From Endothia cerciana (lineage: Eukaryota; Ascomycota; Sordariomycetes; Diaporthales; Cryphonectriaceae): a stretch of 64,000 bases of DNA. Positions within the stretch are counted from its first letter, which is position 1; every line of letters begins with the position of its first letter. Where the stretch lies: the NCBI GenBank assembly GCA_026119935.1, contig JALRMH010000033.1, positions 124,001 through 188,000 of the forward strand, read 5' to 3'. Shown piece after piece: positions 11,766 to 21,976 of this stretch. Both the position numbers and the translations under genes were made by a program. A model generated the notes under the pieces. It saw only the letters and a list, made by a program, of their open reading frames with translations, did no database searches and was not told the origin of the DNA.

Positions 11766-13408
11766 ATGTCTTCGAGACCGCGCCGCTCGGCGGCCCAGAA
11801 GGCCTCCGTCGCAATCACTGACATGGCAGACAGAGACAACAACAGCATGTCGTCCTCCCGCTCACGCCGCTCCGGCGATGGCAAGAATCTGGCATCCGTC
11901 TCTCGTGGCGGAGTGGATGACAAAGACCACACCTATCTGACCGTCAAGCTGCCAGCTAGTAAGCTCCGCCAGGCGACCGGCAGCAAGAACGGCTCTAGCA
12001 TCTCAGTCAGCAGTGACTCTGCCCCCAAGCGTCCCACTCGAGGTAACAAGAAGAGCTACGTGGTCGACGACTCTGATAGTGACGACGACGAAGAGGGCGA
12101 GGACGAGATCCAGGTATGTTGGCCCTCAACCCCGCCTGCAGGCGTCAAGCAGCCTCTAAACACCCTTTCAGGTCGGCGCTCCAGCTACGAATGTGGAGGC
12201 CGAGGAGGAAGACGAGACAGTCATGAGCCCGGATGATGATGAAGACGATGATGCTGAGGCCGACGAGATGGACATCGATGCCGAAGGCGAGGAGGATGAT
12301 GAGGACGCCGAGGGCGAGGAGGATTACGAGGCGCCGCCCGCTCCCGTCATCAAGATTTCCAAGCCGGCCAGGACGTCGCCGTCCAGCAAGAAGACCAAGC
12401 AGGTCACCCCCAAGAAGTCCGCCGGCCAATCTGCCGCCATCGGGGCCGAAAACTCTGATGACGATGAGCTGAGTGACCTCGACAGCGACGACGAGGTGAT
12501 GAACCTCAATGACGAGGATGCTGAAGGCGAGGAAGACGACGAGGACATGGATGCCGAGGGTGAAGAGATCGAGGAGGACCAGGACGCCGAGGGAGAGGCT
12601 GAGGCTGACGAGACAGCTGGTCCCGGTCCTGCAGACATTGATAGTGATGAGGACGGCAGTCGCGGCGAGACGCCCAACCTGTCCCGGATGACGCAGCGCC
12701 AGAGGGCCCGCTTCGAGAGCCTAGATGAAAGCCATTACCAGGCTCTGTCGAACGGTATGTGATCATGCTCTTTGTTTTGTGGCTTGACTGGCGACGCATT
12801 GTGGAATATGTTGAAAGATCACTGTGCTAATTTGGTCTGCAGAGGTCCAAGCCAAGAAGCACTTCACAGTGGAGGAGAAAGCCATGCGGCGAGCCGAGAT
12901 GGCTCGTCGACGACGCAACCTCAGCGAGAAGCGCAATGAGGAGGTCAAGGTAAGTGAATCTCGCAGCTCTCTTTTTTTTCTCCCACCACTCCGCAGCAAC
13001 ACAACCCCGTCAAGCAACACACCTCACATACTATCCCACAACACCAACTCCAAGCACATCGCAGCCATGTCTGACTCATCTTCCCCCCCTGATACCTCCG
13101 ACATGTCTGACACCTCTTCTTCGTCCGACCAGCAAGAGACAATCAACAAGCTGCTCAAGAAGCAAGCCGGCAAGACCAATCGCAAGGGCCTTTCAGCCAT
13201 TGGTGAAGAGCAGCCCGAGGACGAGGAGGCCAAACCGAACCCCACCTTCATCCGCTGGACCAGCACCCTCCGGGGTAACACCATCGCCATCCCCGAGGAG
13301 ATCATGGCTGGGCCTACCGGTCGTCTGTTCGCCAACGCTGTCCGCCCCGCTGCTGGTTACCGCCCTGGCCTACGCAAGATGGTCGAGGTGGTCGAGGAGA
13401 TCTCCTAG
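11766..13408 (+). CDS. ies2: INO80 chromatin-remodelling complex subunit Ies2 (PAPA-1 domain)
   Basis: Subunit of the INO80 remodeller; yeast Ies2 stimulates the Ino80 ATPase. Exons 11766-12113, 12172-12754, 12843-12949 and 13133-13408 give 437 residues, all introns GT-AG (58, 88 and 183 bases). The N-terminal 310 residues are disordered, with acidic Asp/Glu blocks. Residues about 311-358 are the PAPA-1 region: MRRAEMARRRRNLSEKR, then EEVK spliced to QETINKLLKKQA, then KTNRKGLSAIGE. The C-terminal block has TFIRWTS, GNTIAIPEEIMAG and PTGRLF, as in fungal Ies2. The frame stops at TAG (13406-13408) but stays open for another 82 codons with normal coding bias; see that entry. The family call is confident, the true C-terminus is not. 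Confidence 0.88.
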
Positions 13409-13657
13409 GACGAGGCTCCCAAGGGCGACGGAGACGACAGCAAGGAGCAGCAGGTCAAGGAGTCTGGCGACAAGGGCAAGGACAAGATGGAAGTTGAGTC
13501 TGGAAGCCAGGAGCACGATGGAGACTCGCAGGAGCAGGGAGTCAAGGAGACTGAGGGCGTTAAGAAGCTTACGGGTGTCAACGAGTCTCACAACGACATC
13601 AACGTCCGGGAGAACTCTCAGCAGCGCGATGGAGGCTCGCAGGAGGGCACCAACTAG
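13409..13657 (+). other. In-phase coding-like extension after the Ies2 stop codon
   Basis: Directly after the TAG, the same frame runs 82 codons to a second TAG (13655-13657). The encoded stretch is hydrophilic and charged (starts DEAPKGDGDD, contains SQE three times, ends GSQEGTN). By hand, about 64 of 82 codons end in G or C, like the exons. It may be a former C-terminus cut by a recent nonsense change, a readthrough product, or a sequence error at one base. Confidence 0.6.
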
Positions 13658-13916
13658 CGTGGACGGACCCGTCTGACGCATTGTGCCCCATCCTGAGGCA
13701 ACCTCACCAAACACACTTCGAGACTTGGTGAGAGTATCGCAATGGCACAGCGGCATGCATGGGATGCGACCATACGGGAGGCGCAGGATCATGATGCTGT
13801 GGAGTCGGCGTAAGTGAGCAAAGGGTGAAGAAACCCGCCATCTGCGCGTGACCCCTGCGGTCGGGACGGCTTTCGCGGGGAAAACGGGGAGTTCTACGGC
13901 GTTATCACCGAAAATC

Positions 13917-13937
13917 AAAAAAAAATAATTTTTTTTT
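13917..13937. repeat. A9-TAA-T9 inverted repeat
   Basis: Nine A, then TAA, then nine T, in otherwise mixed sequence. It can fold on itself with a three-base loop and lies about 260 bases beyond the second stop of the Ies2 frame, where it could serve 3' end formation or simply be a mutable AT run. Confidence 0.7.
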
Positions 13938-14856
13938 AAATGCTCATTGCCATGGTTGAACTGTGAATACAGCCCCTTGACCTGAGCTGTAGGGCTGGAT
14001 TAGGAGGCGAGTGACACCACAAGGTTGATATTCAAGTCTCGGTCCAAAAAAAAACCCAAAAAAAATCCAGGCTGGAGGGCTTCACCAATACATACTACTT
14101 AAATAATAGAAGCCTGAGTCCAAGCTGACTGTCCATTTCCCTTTGATCATGGTAAAGGCTGTCTTGTTGAATGTCCCGTCCTCTGGGAAAAACATCGCAT
14201 GACGGTCGGGCACAGTGAGCCATGTTATTTTCACTCGTCGCGGTACGGAGGAGCACAGGGGTGTACCACGGCACGAGAGCGTGTGCTTGCGGGGTCACTA
14301 TCTGAGCCACGTACTCATGAGCAGGTCGGTCTGACCGCTTGGGCTTCCAGAGCTCGCGCCTCGGGCAGGGTAAGGCAGTGAGCAAACACATGACTTTGAA
14401 GCATAGCTAGAGGCGGTTGACACTTGGCCACGCGTCGAGAGCGACCGAGGTCTACCTGGAACAAACCCGTGTCTTCCCGGTGTGACGACGATGACCAAAA
14501 GGTCCGCTTGGCAACATAGTTAACTTCCCAGCCCCCACCACCATTTTGGGAGCGTGTTCCACGGGACGCGTACGGTACTTTCGCCTTGAGCGTGGTTACA
14601 AAGAGTGGGAACAGAGGTTCCTCGCTGCCCAGGTGGTGTGCAGAACGATCGGCTCCAGCTAGCCTGTAAAGCCAAGCAAATCGCGCTGGCCGAAGGCGCG
14701 GCGCGAACATTGATAAGCTTGAACGGGCTTCAAACACACACTGGGCCAACTTATTAGAGAGAGAAGCACCTACCTACTATTTACAACACGGCCGCAATGT
14801 GATTGCAATAGTGTCAGGCCTCTCTAGGTGAGCGTGAACTCTCAAACCTGCTCATA

Positions 14857-15108
14857 ATGGCGCCTGCGTCCTTACCCTGGGACCGCTGGTTCTCATACCG
14901 GAGAAATTGGAACAACGAGTCTGACAGAGTAAGTGCTTGAAGTGGACGATACCTCAGCCGACGTCCGTTCAGATAGCAGACGCACCACGGTCTTCAGGCT
15001 ATATTCCCGCATATCTCCTCAGAAATCTTTGGCTCAATCATGACCACGCAGTATGAGGAAGTCAAGTGTCTTCACGGCAAGTCGGCTGCAAAGTACCATC
15101 GCCACTGA
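14857..15108 (+). CDS. Possible small two-exon gene, function unknown
   Basis: ATG at 14857 opens 24 codons (MAPASLPWDRWFSYRR is the start) to a good donor, AGA then GTAAGT, at 14929. After a 69-base intron ending CTTCAG (14997), the frame continues for 36 codons from GCT at 14998 (AIFPHISSEIFGS) to TGA at 15106-15108, giving 60 residues. The match of donor, acceptor and phase is the only support. There is no domain, no clear branch point, and the surrounding region looks decayed. It may be the surviving 5' part of a longer gene. Confidence 0.2.
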
Positions 15109-18100
15109 TTCCAGCTGTTAACTTAGACACCCCAACACCATGTCACGATGTCTGGGCCTCTCTCATATACCTATTCGATATGTGAAGATCTGCCCAGCTG
15201 CAAAGACTACCGGCGTGGCAGAACCTACCCAGATCGACTACTCCAAACGGCGTCAAGGCTGTCAGAGATGTATCCCTGGCCTGCTCATGCCTCAAATCCG
15301 AGTGTCCATCCTCCATCGATCTAACATTGCTCCACTCGGTCTGATGCCCCGGGTTCAATACAAGACTGTATGGACGCCCAAGGTGCGGCAAGGTGGTGAA
15401 ACACAGGTAGGCCTTTCAGATAATGGACTTCGAGACGCACGGTTCCGAGGACATGGAGGCTGCAGAAGTCATAGTTCCCCATTCCCTTCGTCAACTTCAT
15501 TTCCAAGGTTCGTACGGTGCAACGGATGCAAATCTGGGACCTGGTGAGGGAGGCCCAACCAAGCGCTCCTCGCTCACATGCCTCGACATGTACGATCACA
15601 GTGATTGCTGCAGATGGCGGACAGGACCACCGAAGGGAAGTGTCGTCGCCGCGGCACCTGGGCTCCCCGAGGGCATGAAGCCGATGATACTTGTCAAACT
15701 GCCACAGATTCTGCGGCCGTTGTGTAAAAAATTCTCCTGTCTTTGCACTAGGCCCCGAAGGGACGACGGGCCTTACTGCCATCGTCCCTTCTAGGTAAGG
15801 CCACCTCAGCAAGCCTTCTTCCAGGGTGACCAGGGGGGATATGACTTTGCTATCTGAAATCGACTCACATGGGAGCGAGAAACTCGGACATGGTCCGCAA
15901 GGAAGGTATCAGCAGAGCGAACCCGGACGCATTTCGATCATGGATGCTCGTTGGCCATGACTGTTCGTAATTCCTGAATGCTCTTTGTTCACGAATCTCG
16001 CTATTTGTGATTGCGCGTTGTTCATGAACGTTCGTTGTGTGTAGGTGCTCGTGTTTTCAAAAGTACCCTTTGTAGCGTATCCGGGATTCCCTGGCCGTTA
16101 GGCTAAATGTCTATTTAATGAAGCTCCGTGACCTGATCGACGAGTTTAGACATGACCTCTGTGTCGAGCATCGGGGGTACAGGACTAGGATCGCAGAAGT
16201 AGTCAATCCTGACACTCGTGAACGCGATATGAAACCCGTCGGTACTTTGCCACTGCCGAACACCCCCATTGGGAGTGCCTCAGCAAGTAAGTCACTCTGG
16301 TAGTTGGACTGTTCTATTGGCGTTGTTGGTCGAGGCTATCTTCTCACACGCGTCCAGGCCGCCCAATACCACTTCAGAGACGCCTGGGTAGATTCAGTTG
16401 CATGCCGAGGGCTGTGTAATCTCAATCCCTCGTCGACCGCACATTTCGCCACCTTGACATCCTCGTGAGAGATGTGGATGGCGAGGCTGAGAGGCTACGA
16501 CGAGCGTACAAGGATACCCCGTAAGAACCCTAACCCTTACAACGTTGCCTCATCAACTGCTTGACTTGTGTGAAGGAGGAGCACATCCTCAAAGTTTCGC
16601 CCAGGCGGCGGATCTTTAACTGATCAAGATGCGCGCGAGCTGACTGAAAAGAAGAATTCTAGTAGGTTGCTAAAGACCAACCCAAATCTATCCCTCCTTT
16701 GTTCAGTATGCTCCGACGGAGACACGAGGTAGCAAGTCTGCCAAACTGTGGGCCTCGTCTTGCGTTGGAATGCCAGGACGGCGTAATGAGTGGGCTCCTT
16801 TACTGGACCGAAGACCAGGGATTGAGGTTGGAAATCTTACGGAAATGCAGTGTGGGCTCAAGCTAGAGCTTTCCGAAGGCTGTGGCCGACCTCAGAATCC
16901 GCGTCCGACCTACCTAGGTAGCTTCCTATCTGTGCGAGGCCGACCGTGTCTAGACCACAGATGACTCCCGGTCAGCTGGAGCTGCTGACTTCTCTTGAAG
17001 CTGCGACACTATCTATGCGTGCGAACCCTGTGTGGACATCTCAATGTTTCGATATTGCCTCACAAACGGCCGAGAAATATTTATCGAGTTTCTCAGGCGT
17101 GCAAAATATGACACTAAAGAGCCTTTGTAGGCGGTCTGGCTGTCTGGTCGAAATTTTTCTTCCAGTACTCTTACTCCTGAGGAATCTCGGTATCCTGCCT
17201 GGGGGTGAATTTTTTCCTCACGGTATATCACAACCGTTTGCAGACTGACTTCTCAAATAAAGCACCCCTGCCAGGTGTAGAGTCCCAAAATCTTAATGTC
17301 GGAGTGTTCGATTCAGCACTCCTCGAGTCGACAGTCGTCTTTGAGGACTTTGAGTTCATTTGAATAACGGGCGGGATGAAATGGACGAGTCACAAATATT
17401 GTAATTTGCAAAACCTCGCCTGTTCTGTGCTTGCAGAGAGCAGAGTAGAGCCTGTACTTTATTTGACTATGCTGATTACAGTAAACTTAGGATTGCATGC
17501 GGACGCGTACTCTAAAGACTCAGCAAGAGAACTGCCCAACATCCCAGGGTTTCATGACCGCATTATCATGAGCACCTGCTATCAATTCTCGACTCGCATT
17601 CATCGCATAATACATATTTAGCAAGGTCGTCTTCGCCGCGTCAATACCAAACCCGTACCAAGAGCCACTCCCCCCCCCTCTCCCCCCCCGCCTTTTCTTC
17701 ACAACTTGCTTGCAGTCAAAGAACCCGGCAATGGCAGCGACAGTGCCATCGCCGCGGTCACTGGTGGCGATCGTGACCCCCGCCCAGTCAACAGCAACAA
17801 CAAAGTGAGTATAAGGCGACGCGGGTGGGATCCGGACGCCTAAAGTGCTGCGGCACAGTTTGCTTTCGTGCCTGCCTACTGTTGCTGTTCGCTGGTCAGC
17901 GGAAGCCCCTGGGGTTAGCAAAGATGGTGTTTCAACAAGCTCTCCTCATGAATGACCAATCGTTGACGACTGTAGATCTGTGTAACGGATCATTGTGTTC
18001 GGTACAATGATGCAGAGTACAATAACCGGTTCAGTTGCGCGCAAAGGTAGAGCACCGTCATCGGCCGGCCAATCTCGTCACAGGTCGACTGACCAGGCAT

Positions 18101-18300
18101 CGCTGAGAGGGTGGTATGGGAACGCCTTTTCTCGAGCTGATGGTAGGAAGTTACTTAGTGCGCATCCAGGGGGTCTAGGAGGAAGGCTGGTGAACATACC
18201 CATAGACGGCAACTGCGCAGGGCTGACCTACTGAGGGCTCACGCTCTAAGACTGGGAACGCCCTCACGTGGGAAGGTCTAAGAACTGCCGCATCATCGAT

Positions 18301-19492
18301 AAATTGAAGATGGGATACACGGAACAGAGCAGCAGCAGACAGTGCGAGTATCGAGGAGACATCAGTGACTTTTCCAAAGCTTTTTCACATCCGTAGTGGT
18401 CCAAGCTCCGGCACAGGCTCCAGCCCCGCGAGCTCACCCTTACTGACTCCAAGCCAACATCAAATGTTCGTTCGGTCTCCCTTTTTTTCTTCTTCTTTCT
18501 CTTCCACAAACCAACCAGACCGCGAAAAGGTATGTACAGTCCTCATCCTCTCCCAGTTGAGCACTCTTCGTCACCGTCACCATCACCATCACCATCACCA
18601 TCATCACACTATTCCTCTGCCTTGTAAGTTGAAGCTATTCCCACTCTTGCACTTCCCCTACATCGCAGGTCGGTCGTGCTCAAGCGAGGCCGAACCGTCA
18701 GCCCTGCCCTTACACCTTGCGAGCTTCTCCGTCAACATCAACACCATGTGAGCGAGTCGTCTCTAGCGAGTTCGTCTTGACCAGATCAGCGATCTGGTAA
18801 GCATCCCCTGAGAAAACACCACCTCCTCCACCCCCGTGAGTCCCGACATCATCCCTCTCGACTGCGTCGCAAATGAAAGGAGCCTCAAACACGTTCACAG
18901 CTTGGTGAGCTCCCAGGCAACCGGCATTCTATTCACTGCATCTTCCACCCCGCATATTGCGTCTGTACGGGACAGCTCTATTCCAACCTCTCACCCTATG
19001 TTGATTTCTCTGACGCAAGTTGCGGTTTGAGTCTTCCGCCAACATCCACTCTCACCACCTGCTCACCCTGTGCCGCGTGTTATCCCGCGTAGGCGGAGAG
19101 AACAGATCCAATTGGCAATCTGGTGAGCGAGCGCCATCTTATGTTGCCCCAGTGAGTACTGGAGGCAACGAAGTCAAGCTATCCCAAACCCTCCAGATGC
19201 CCACTCATCCCGCCATCTCGTCTATTTGAGCGGAACCAGGCCGAGACGGTGGATTTGGCGACATTTTCCCACCAGGCGTTCCCCAACCCTTCACAAACGG
19301 TGGCTGTAGGCTGCAGAGCTTCGATTTTCGCGTCACCTAGACTTCACCAGTCGCGTCTCCCAGGCCTCAGCTGCACCCAAGCTCTGATCTGAACCTCACC
19401 TCACCTTCACCTGCAACTTTCCCCCCCCCAGCCACCAGCTGATTTTTATTTTCTCTCACAGCAACCTTCGATCTTGTCTTCCTGCCACCAAC
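18301..19492 (+). promoter_or_regulatory. Long C/T-rich promoter and leader of the AT-hook gene
   Basis: Nearly 1.2 kb ahead of the ATG at 19493 is pyrimidine-rich and dotted with donor-like motifs (GTATGT near 18532, GTAAGT near 18625, GTAAGC near 18800, GTGAGT near 18836, GTGAGC near 18905 and 19122, GTGAGT near 19153) and CAG acceptors. This suggests a long 5' leader with one or more introns. A (CACCAT)n run sits at 18571-18608. Exact transcript borders cannot be read from the sequence. Confidence 0.4.
18571..18608 (+). repeat. (CACCAT)n microsatellite
   Basis: Repeats of CACCAT/CACCGT run into CATCATCACAC in the leader region of the AT-hook gene. It is non-coding in the model used here. 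Confidence 0.85.
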
Positions 19493-21976
19493 ATGGATGT
19501 CTACGACGACTTTGGCTCCCTCTTTGGCGGCAGTGATGATGAGTCTCCAGTTGAGGCTGGTGTGGCCATCGACAACGACTTGACGATGGCGGACAACCCC
19601 CAGATCACGGCTGCGGTTGCAGAGATGGACGAAGAGACGCGCCGCATTCTTGACGACGAGTCTTGGTTCCCGCAGATGGACGAAGACACGGCTGCTATCC
19701 CCGTTCAGGGGCAGCAGTACACGGACCTGTTACAACTGAATTCACCCATCTGGAATGAGTCCCAGCAGTCCTCACAGCAGGCGAACGTTCAGCCTCGGAC
19801 ATCGTTCCCTGTTACCACCCCTGTCCAGAACCTCAACCACCCGGGGCAGCTGGCCAACAACGGGCAGCGCAACGTGACTCCAATTGCACCCCAACAGGCT
19901 GGCGTAATTGGCATTCAAGAGCCCCAGATGACTCAGCCCGTTGGTGCTCTCCGAGTTGCTCACGCAGTTCAAAATGCCCATGTCTACGGCATTCTTCCGG
20001 CATTCTCAGCCAGCCCTCCTCAGAACTTCTCTCCGGGCACGGCGATCCTGAATATCCAGAGTGCATGGCAGGCCGGCGCGTCTGGCAACAATGCCGGCGC
20101 TCCCACGCCAGCCATGACGCCTGGTGTCGTTGGCGGTCAGGCTACTGTTGGTCAAGCCGAAACGCCCAAGAAGCGTGGCCGCGGACGCCCCCGTAAGGAC
20201 GGATCGTCATCCGCAGGTGCAAGCCCAACGACTCCGAAGCGTGGCCGCGGACGACCCCGCAAGGACCAACAGGCAGCTTCAGGTGCAAACTCGAGCCCTC
20301 CGAGTGGCGGCCGTGGCCAAACCCGCAACGGCGAATCGTCAACTGCGAATGGAAGCGTGACGACTCTGAATCAACCAGCTGGCCCAACCTCCCTGCCGGA
20401 GGGCACACTCTCCGCTGATGATCAGTTCCAGATACTCGACTCATCTGGGCCTGATCAAGGCTCTACCAACGGCACCAAGGTGTACTCCTCTGGACGCAAC
20501 AATTCTACTACGAGCACATCCTCCGTAGGCTCTTCCAGTGGCAGCAGCTCCAGTTTCGACTTTGATATGGATGCGGACATGCAGTACGATGCTGACCCGG
20601 ACGCCCGCCTTGGTCTTGACATCTCGGCCAGCGACTACGTCACGACGCAGGCCAAGAAGAAGAAGGCAACTGGCCGCACCCGTAAGGCTACCAAGGCATT
20701 GCAGACTATGCTAGGCCAGCCCTCATCTTCCCCCATATCCTCACAGTCGGCCCAAGACGGCGCCACCGTGCCTCAGCCACCTTCATTGGGTAGCAACAAG
20801 GACAATGCTCAGGCACCTTTTGTCGCTGCCGCAATGCCCACAAACGATGGTGGTCAGGTGCCCATTACTCCTATACAGCAGCATGCTGCTCCGAGATTCA
20901 TCATGCCCAAGCCTCCAGCAGCTCCTGGTAACACCGGCAAGGGTGGCATGATCCAGCAGACTCAGACTCAGCTGCAGCAGCAGCCGACCTCGCAACGACC
21001 TCAGATGCCCATGGCTCCCATGCAGCAGCAGGCTGGTCAGGGGTTCACCATGCCTGAGCCTTCAGCCACTCCTATTAACACCGGCGATGGTGGCATGATC
21101 CAGCAGAATCAGATGCAGCAGCAACAGCCGACCTTGCAACGACCTCGGGCTCCCCAGACTGTCGGCAACGGCACGCAGGGCATGTTGCAGATGCAACAAG
21201 GTCGCAACCAGCAGCAGCAGAACGGTGGCAACATGGCCCAGGCTGCGCATGCTTCGGCCAACGGCACTCCCAACGTGGCCGCCGGGCAGAAGCGCAAGTG
21301 TTCAGAGTCGCAGCAAGGCTCGGATCGTCAGAAGCGACTTGACATGGGCTCGGGTGAGCACCCCCCTCAGCAACCCATGGCTGGTGGCAAGGGCATGCAG
21401 TATCCCCAGCAGCCCATGATTGGTAGCTACAGCATGCAGCCCGCCCAGCAGATGTCTCGACAGCAGCCTGCCCAGCAAATGTCCCGACAGCAGCCCGCCC
21501 AGCAGCAGATCAGGCGGGCCCACACGATGCCTAATCGACAAGCCAACACGAACGGCGGAGTCGAAGAGATCCGGAGGCTCACTCAGACCAGCATGATGCT
21601 AAACAACATGGTTCAGCAGAATTTTGACCAGATGACGCAAATGACCCAGGTTGGTATGGACGGCACCCCTTTGTACCAGAATCTCGTGCAGCAGAACATG
21701 TTGTTGCAGCAACAGGTTCAGCAGAACTTCCAACGCTTGCTTGAGATCACCCAGAACTCTGCTGCTGTCATTGGTATGAGCGCCCCCCAGAACAGACCCG
21801 CAAACGCCTTCAGCACGAACGGCGGCAGCATGGCAATGGCCCAGAACAGCCAGCAGCAGCAGCCTTTGAACAACGGGTACACTGATGGCGACGAGGAGGT
21901 GGACCACGGAATGATGGATGCCAACACCATGGATTATCAATCGTCCATGAATTATCCATTGTTCATGCACGGTTGA
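19493..21976 (+). CDS. AT-hook, Gln-rich nuclear protein, function unknown
   Basis: One frame without introns, 827 residues, ATG at 19493. The N-terminus is acidic (MDVYDDFGSLFGGSDDE). Two AT-hooks, each with the RGRPRK core, stand near residues 226-237 and 249-259; a third, GGRGQTRNG near 272, is degenerate. These bind the minor groove of AT-rich DNA. A Ser-rich part and a basic patch (AKKKKATGRTRKATKA, near 387) follow. The second half is dominated by Gln, Met and Pro and carries an internal tandem duplication around NTGKGGMIQQ and NTGDGGMIQQ (about 480-555) and the triplet MSRQQPAQ. Near 690-765 is a helical, Gln-rich stretch (EEIRRLTQTSMMLNN) that may form a coiled coil. I infer a chromatin or transcription cofactor and cannot name a family. 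It has a long leader of its own. Confidence 0.8.
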   Translation: MDVYDDFGSLFGGSDDESPVEAGVAIDNDLTMADNPQITAAVAEMDEETRRILDDESWFPQMDEDTAAIPVQGQQYTDLLQLNSPIWNESQQSSQQANVQPRTSFPVTTPVQNLNHPGQLANNGQRNVTPIAPQQAGVIGIQEPQMTQPVGALRVAHAVQNAHVYGILPAFSASPPQNFSPGTAILNIQSAWQAGASGNNAGAPTPAMTPGVVGGQATVGQAETPKKRGRGRPRKDGSSSAGASPTTPKRGRGRPRKDQQAASGANSSPPSGGRGQTRNGESSTANGSVTTLNQPAGPTSLPEGTLSADDQFQILDSSGPDQGSTNGTKVYSSGRNNSTTSTSSVGSSSGSSSSFDFDMDADMQYDADPDARLGLDISASDYVTTQAKKKKATGRTRKATKALQTMLGQPSSSPISSQSAQDGATVPQPPSLGSNKDNAQAPFVAAAMPTNDGGQVPITPIQQHAAPRFIMPKPPAAPGNTGKGGMIQQTQTQLQQQPTSQRPQMPMAPMQQQAGQGFTMPEPSATPINTGDGGMIQQNQMQQQQPTLQRPRAPQTVGNGTQGMLQMQQGRNQQQQNGGNMAQAAHASANGTPNVAAGQKRKCSESQQGSDRQKRLDMGSGEHPPQQPMAGGKGMQYPQQPMIGSYSMQPAQQMSRQQPAQQMSRQQPAQQQIRRAHTMPNRQANTNGGVEEIRRLTQTSMMLNNMVQQNFDQMTQMTQVGMDGTPLYQNLVQQNMLLQQQVQQNFQRLLEITQNSAAVIGMSAPQNRPANAFSTNGGSMAMAQNSQQQQPLNNGYTDGDEEVDHGMMDANTMDYQSSMNYPLFMHG

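Larger units (their letters stand above)
13658..18300. other. Long stretch of gene-like fragments without a confident gene
   Basis: About 4.6 kb without a gene I can name. It contains A- and T-runs (13917-13937 and 14046-14067), C-runs near 17670-17690, and open pieces with intron-like borders. A possible two-exon frame is 14857-14928 plus 14998-15108 (60 residues). Another starts with ATG at 16118 and meets a GTAAGT near 16286. A piece at about 16428-16520 begins LVDRTFRHLDILV and ends at a GTAAGA donor. None joins into a longer protein and none shows a known domain. Other open frames here (15140-15547, 15423-15794, 16946-17248, 17520-17921) are also unrecognised. Decayed or fast-evolving genes fit best. 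Confidence 0.4.

Noticed and set aside
14046..14067. Paired A-runs, considered as a retroposon tail
   Set aside because: No target-site duplication or element body could be found beside them.
16526..16536. AACCCTAACCC, like the fungal telomere repeat
   Set aside because: Fewer than two units, next to an intron-like GTAAGA. Too short to be an interstitial telomere.
17520..17921. Minus-strand frame of 133 codons
   Set aside because: Its middle is a Gly/Arg run from the C-rich tract and no domain is visible; it could not be linked to other exons.
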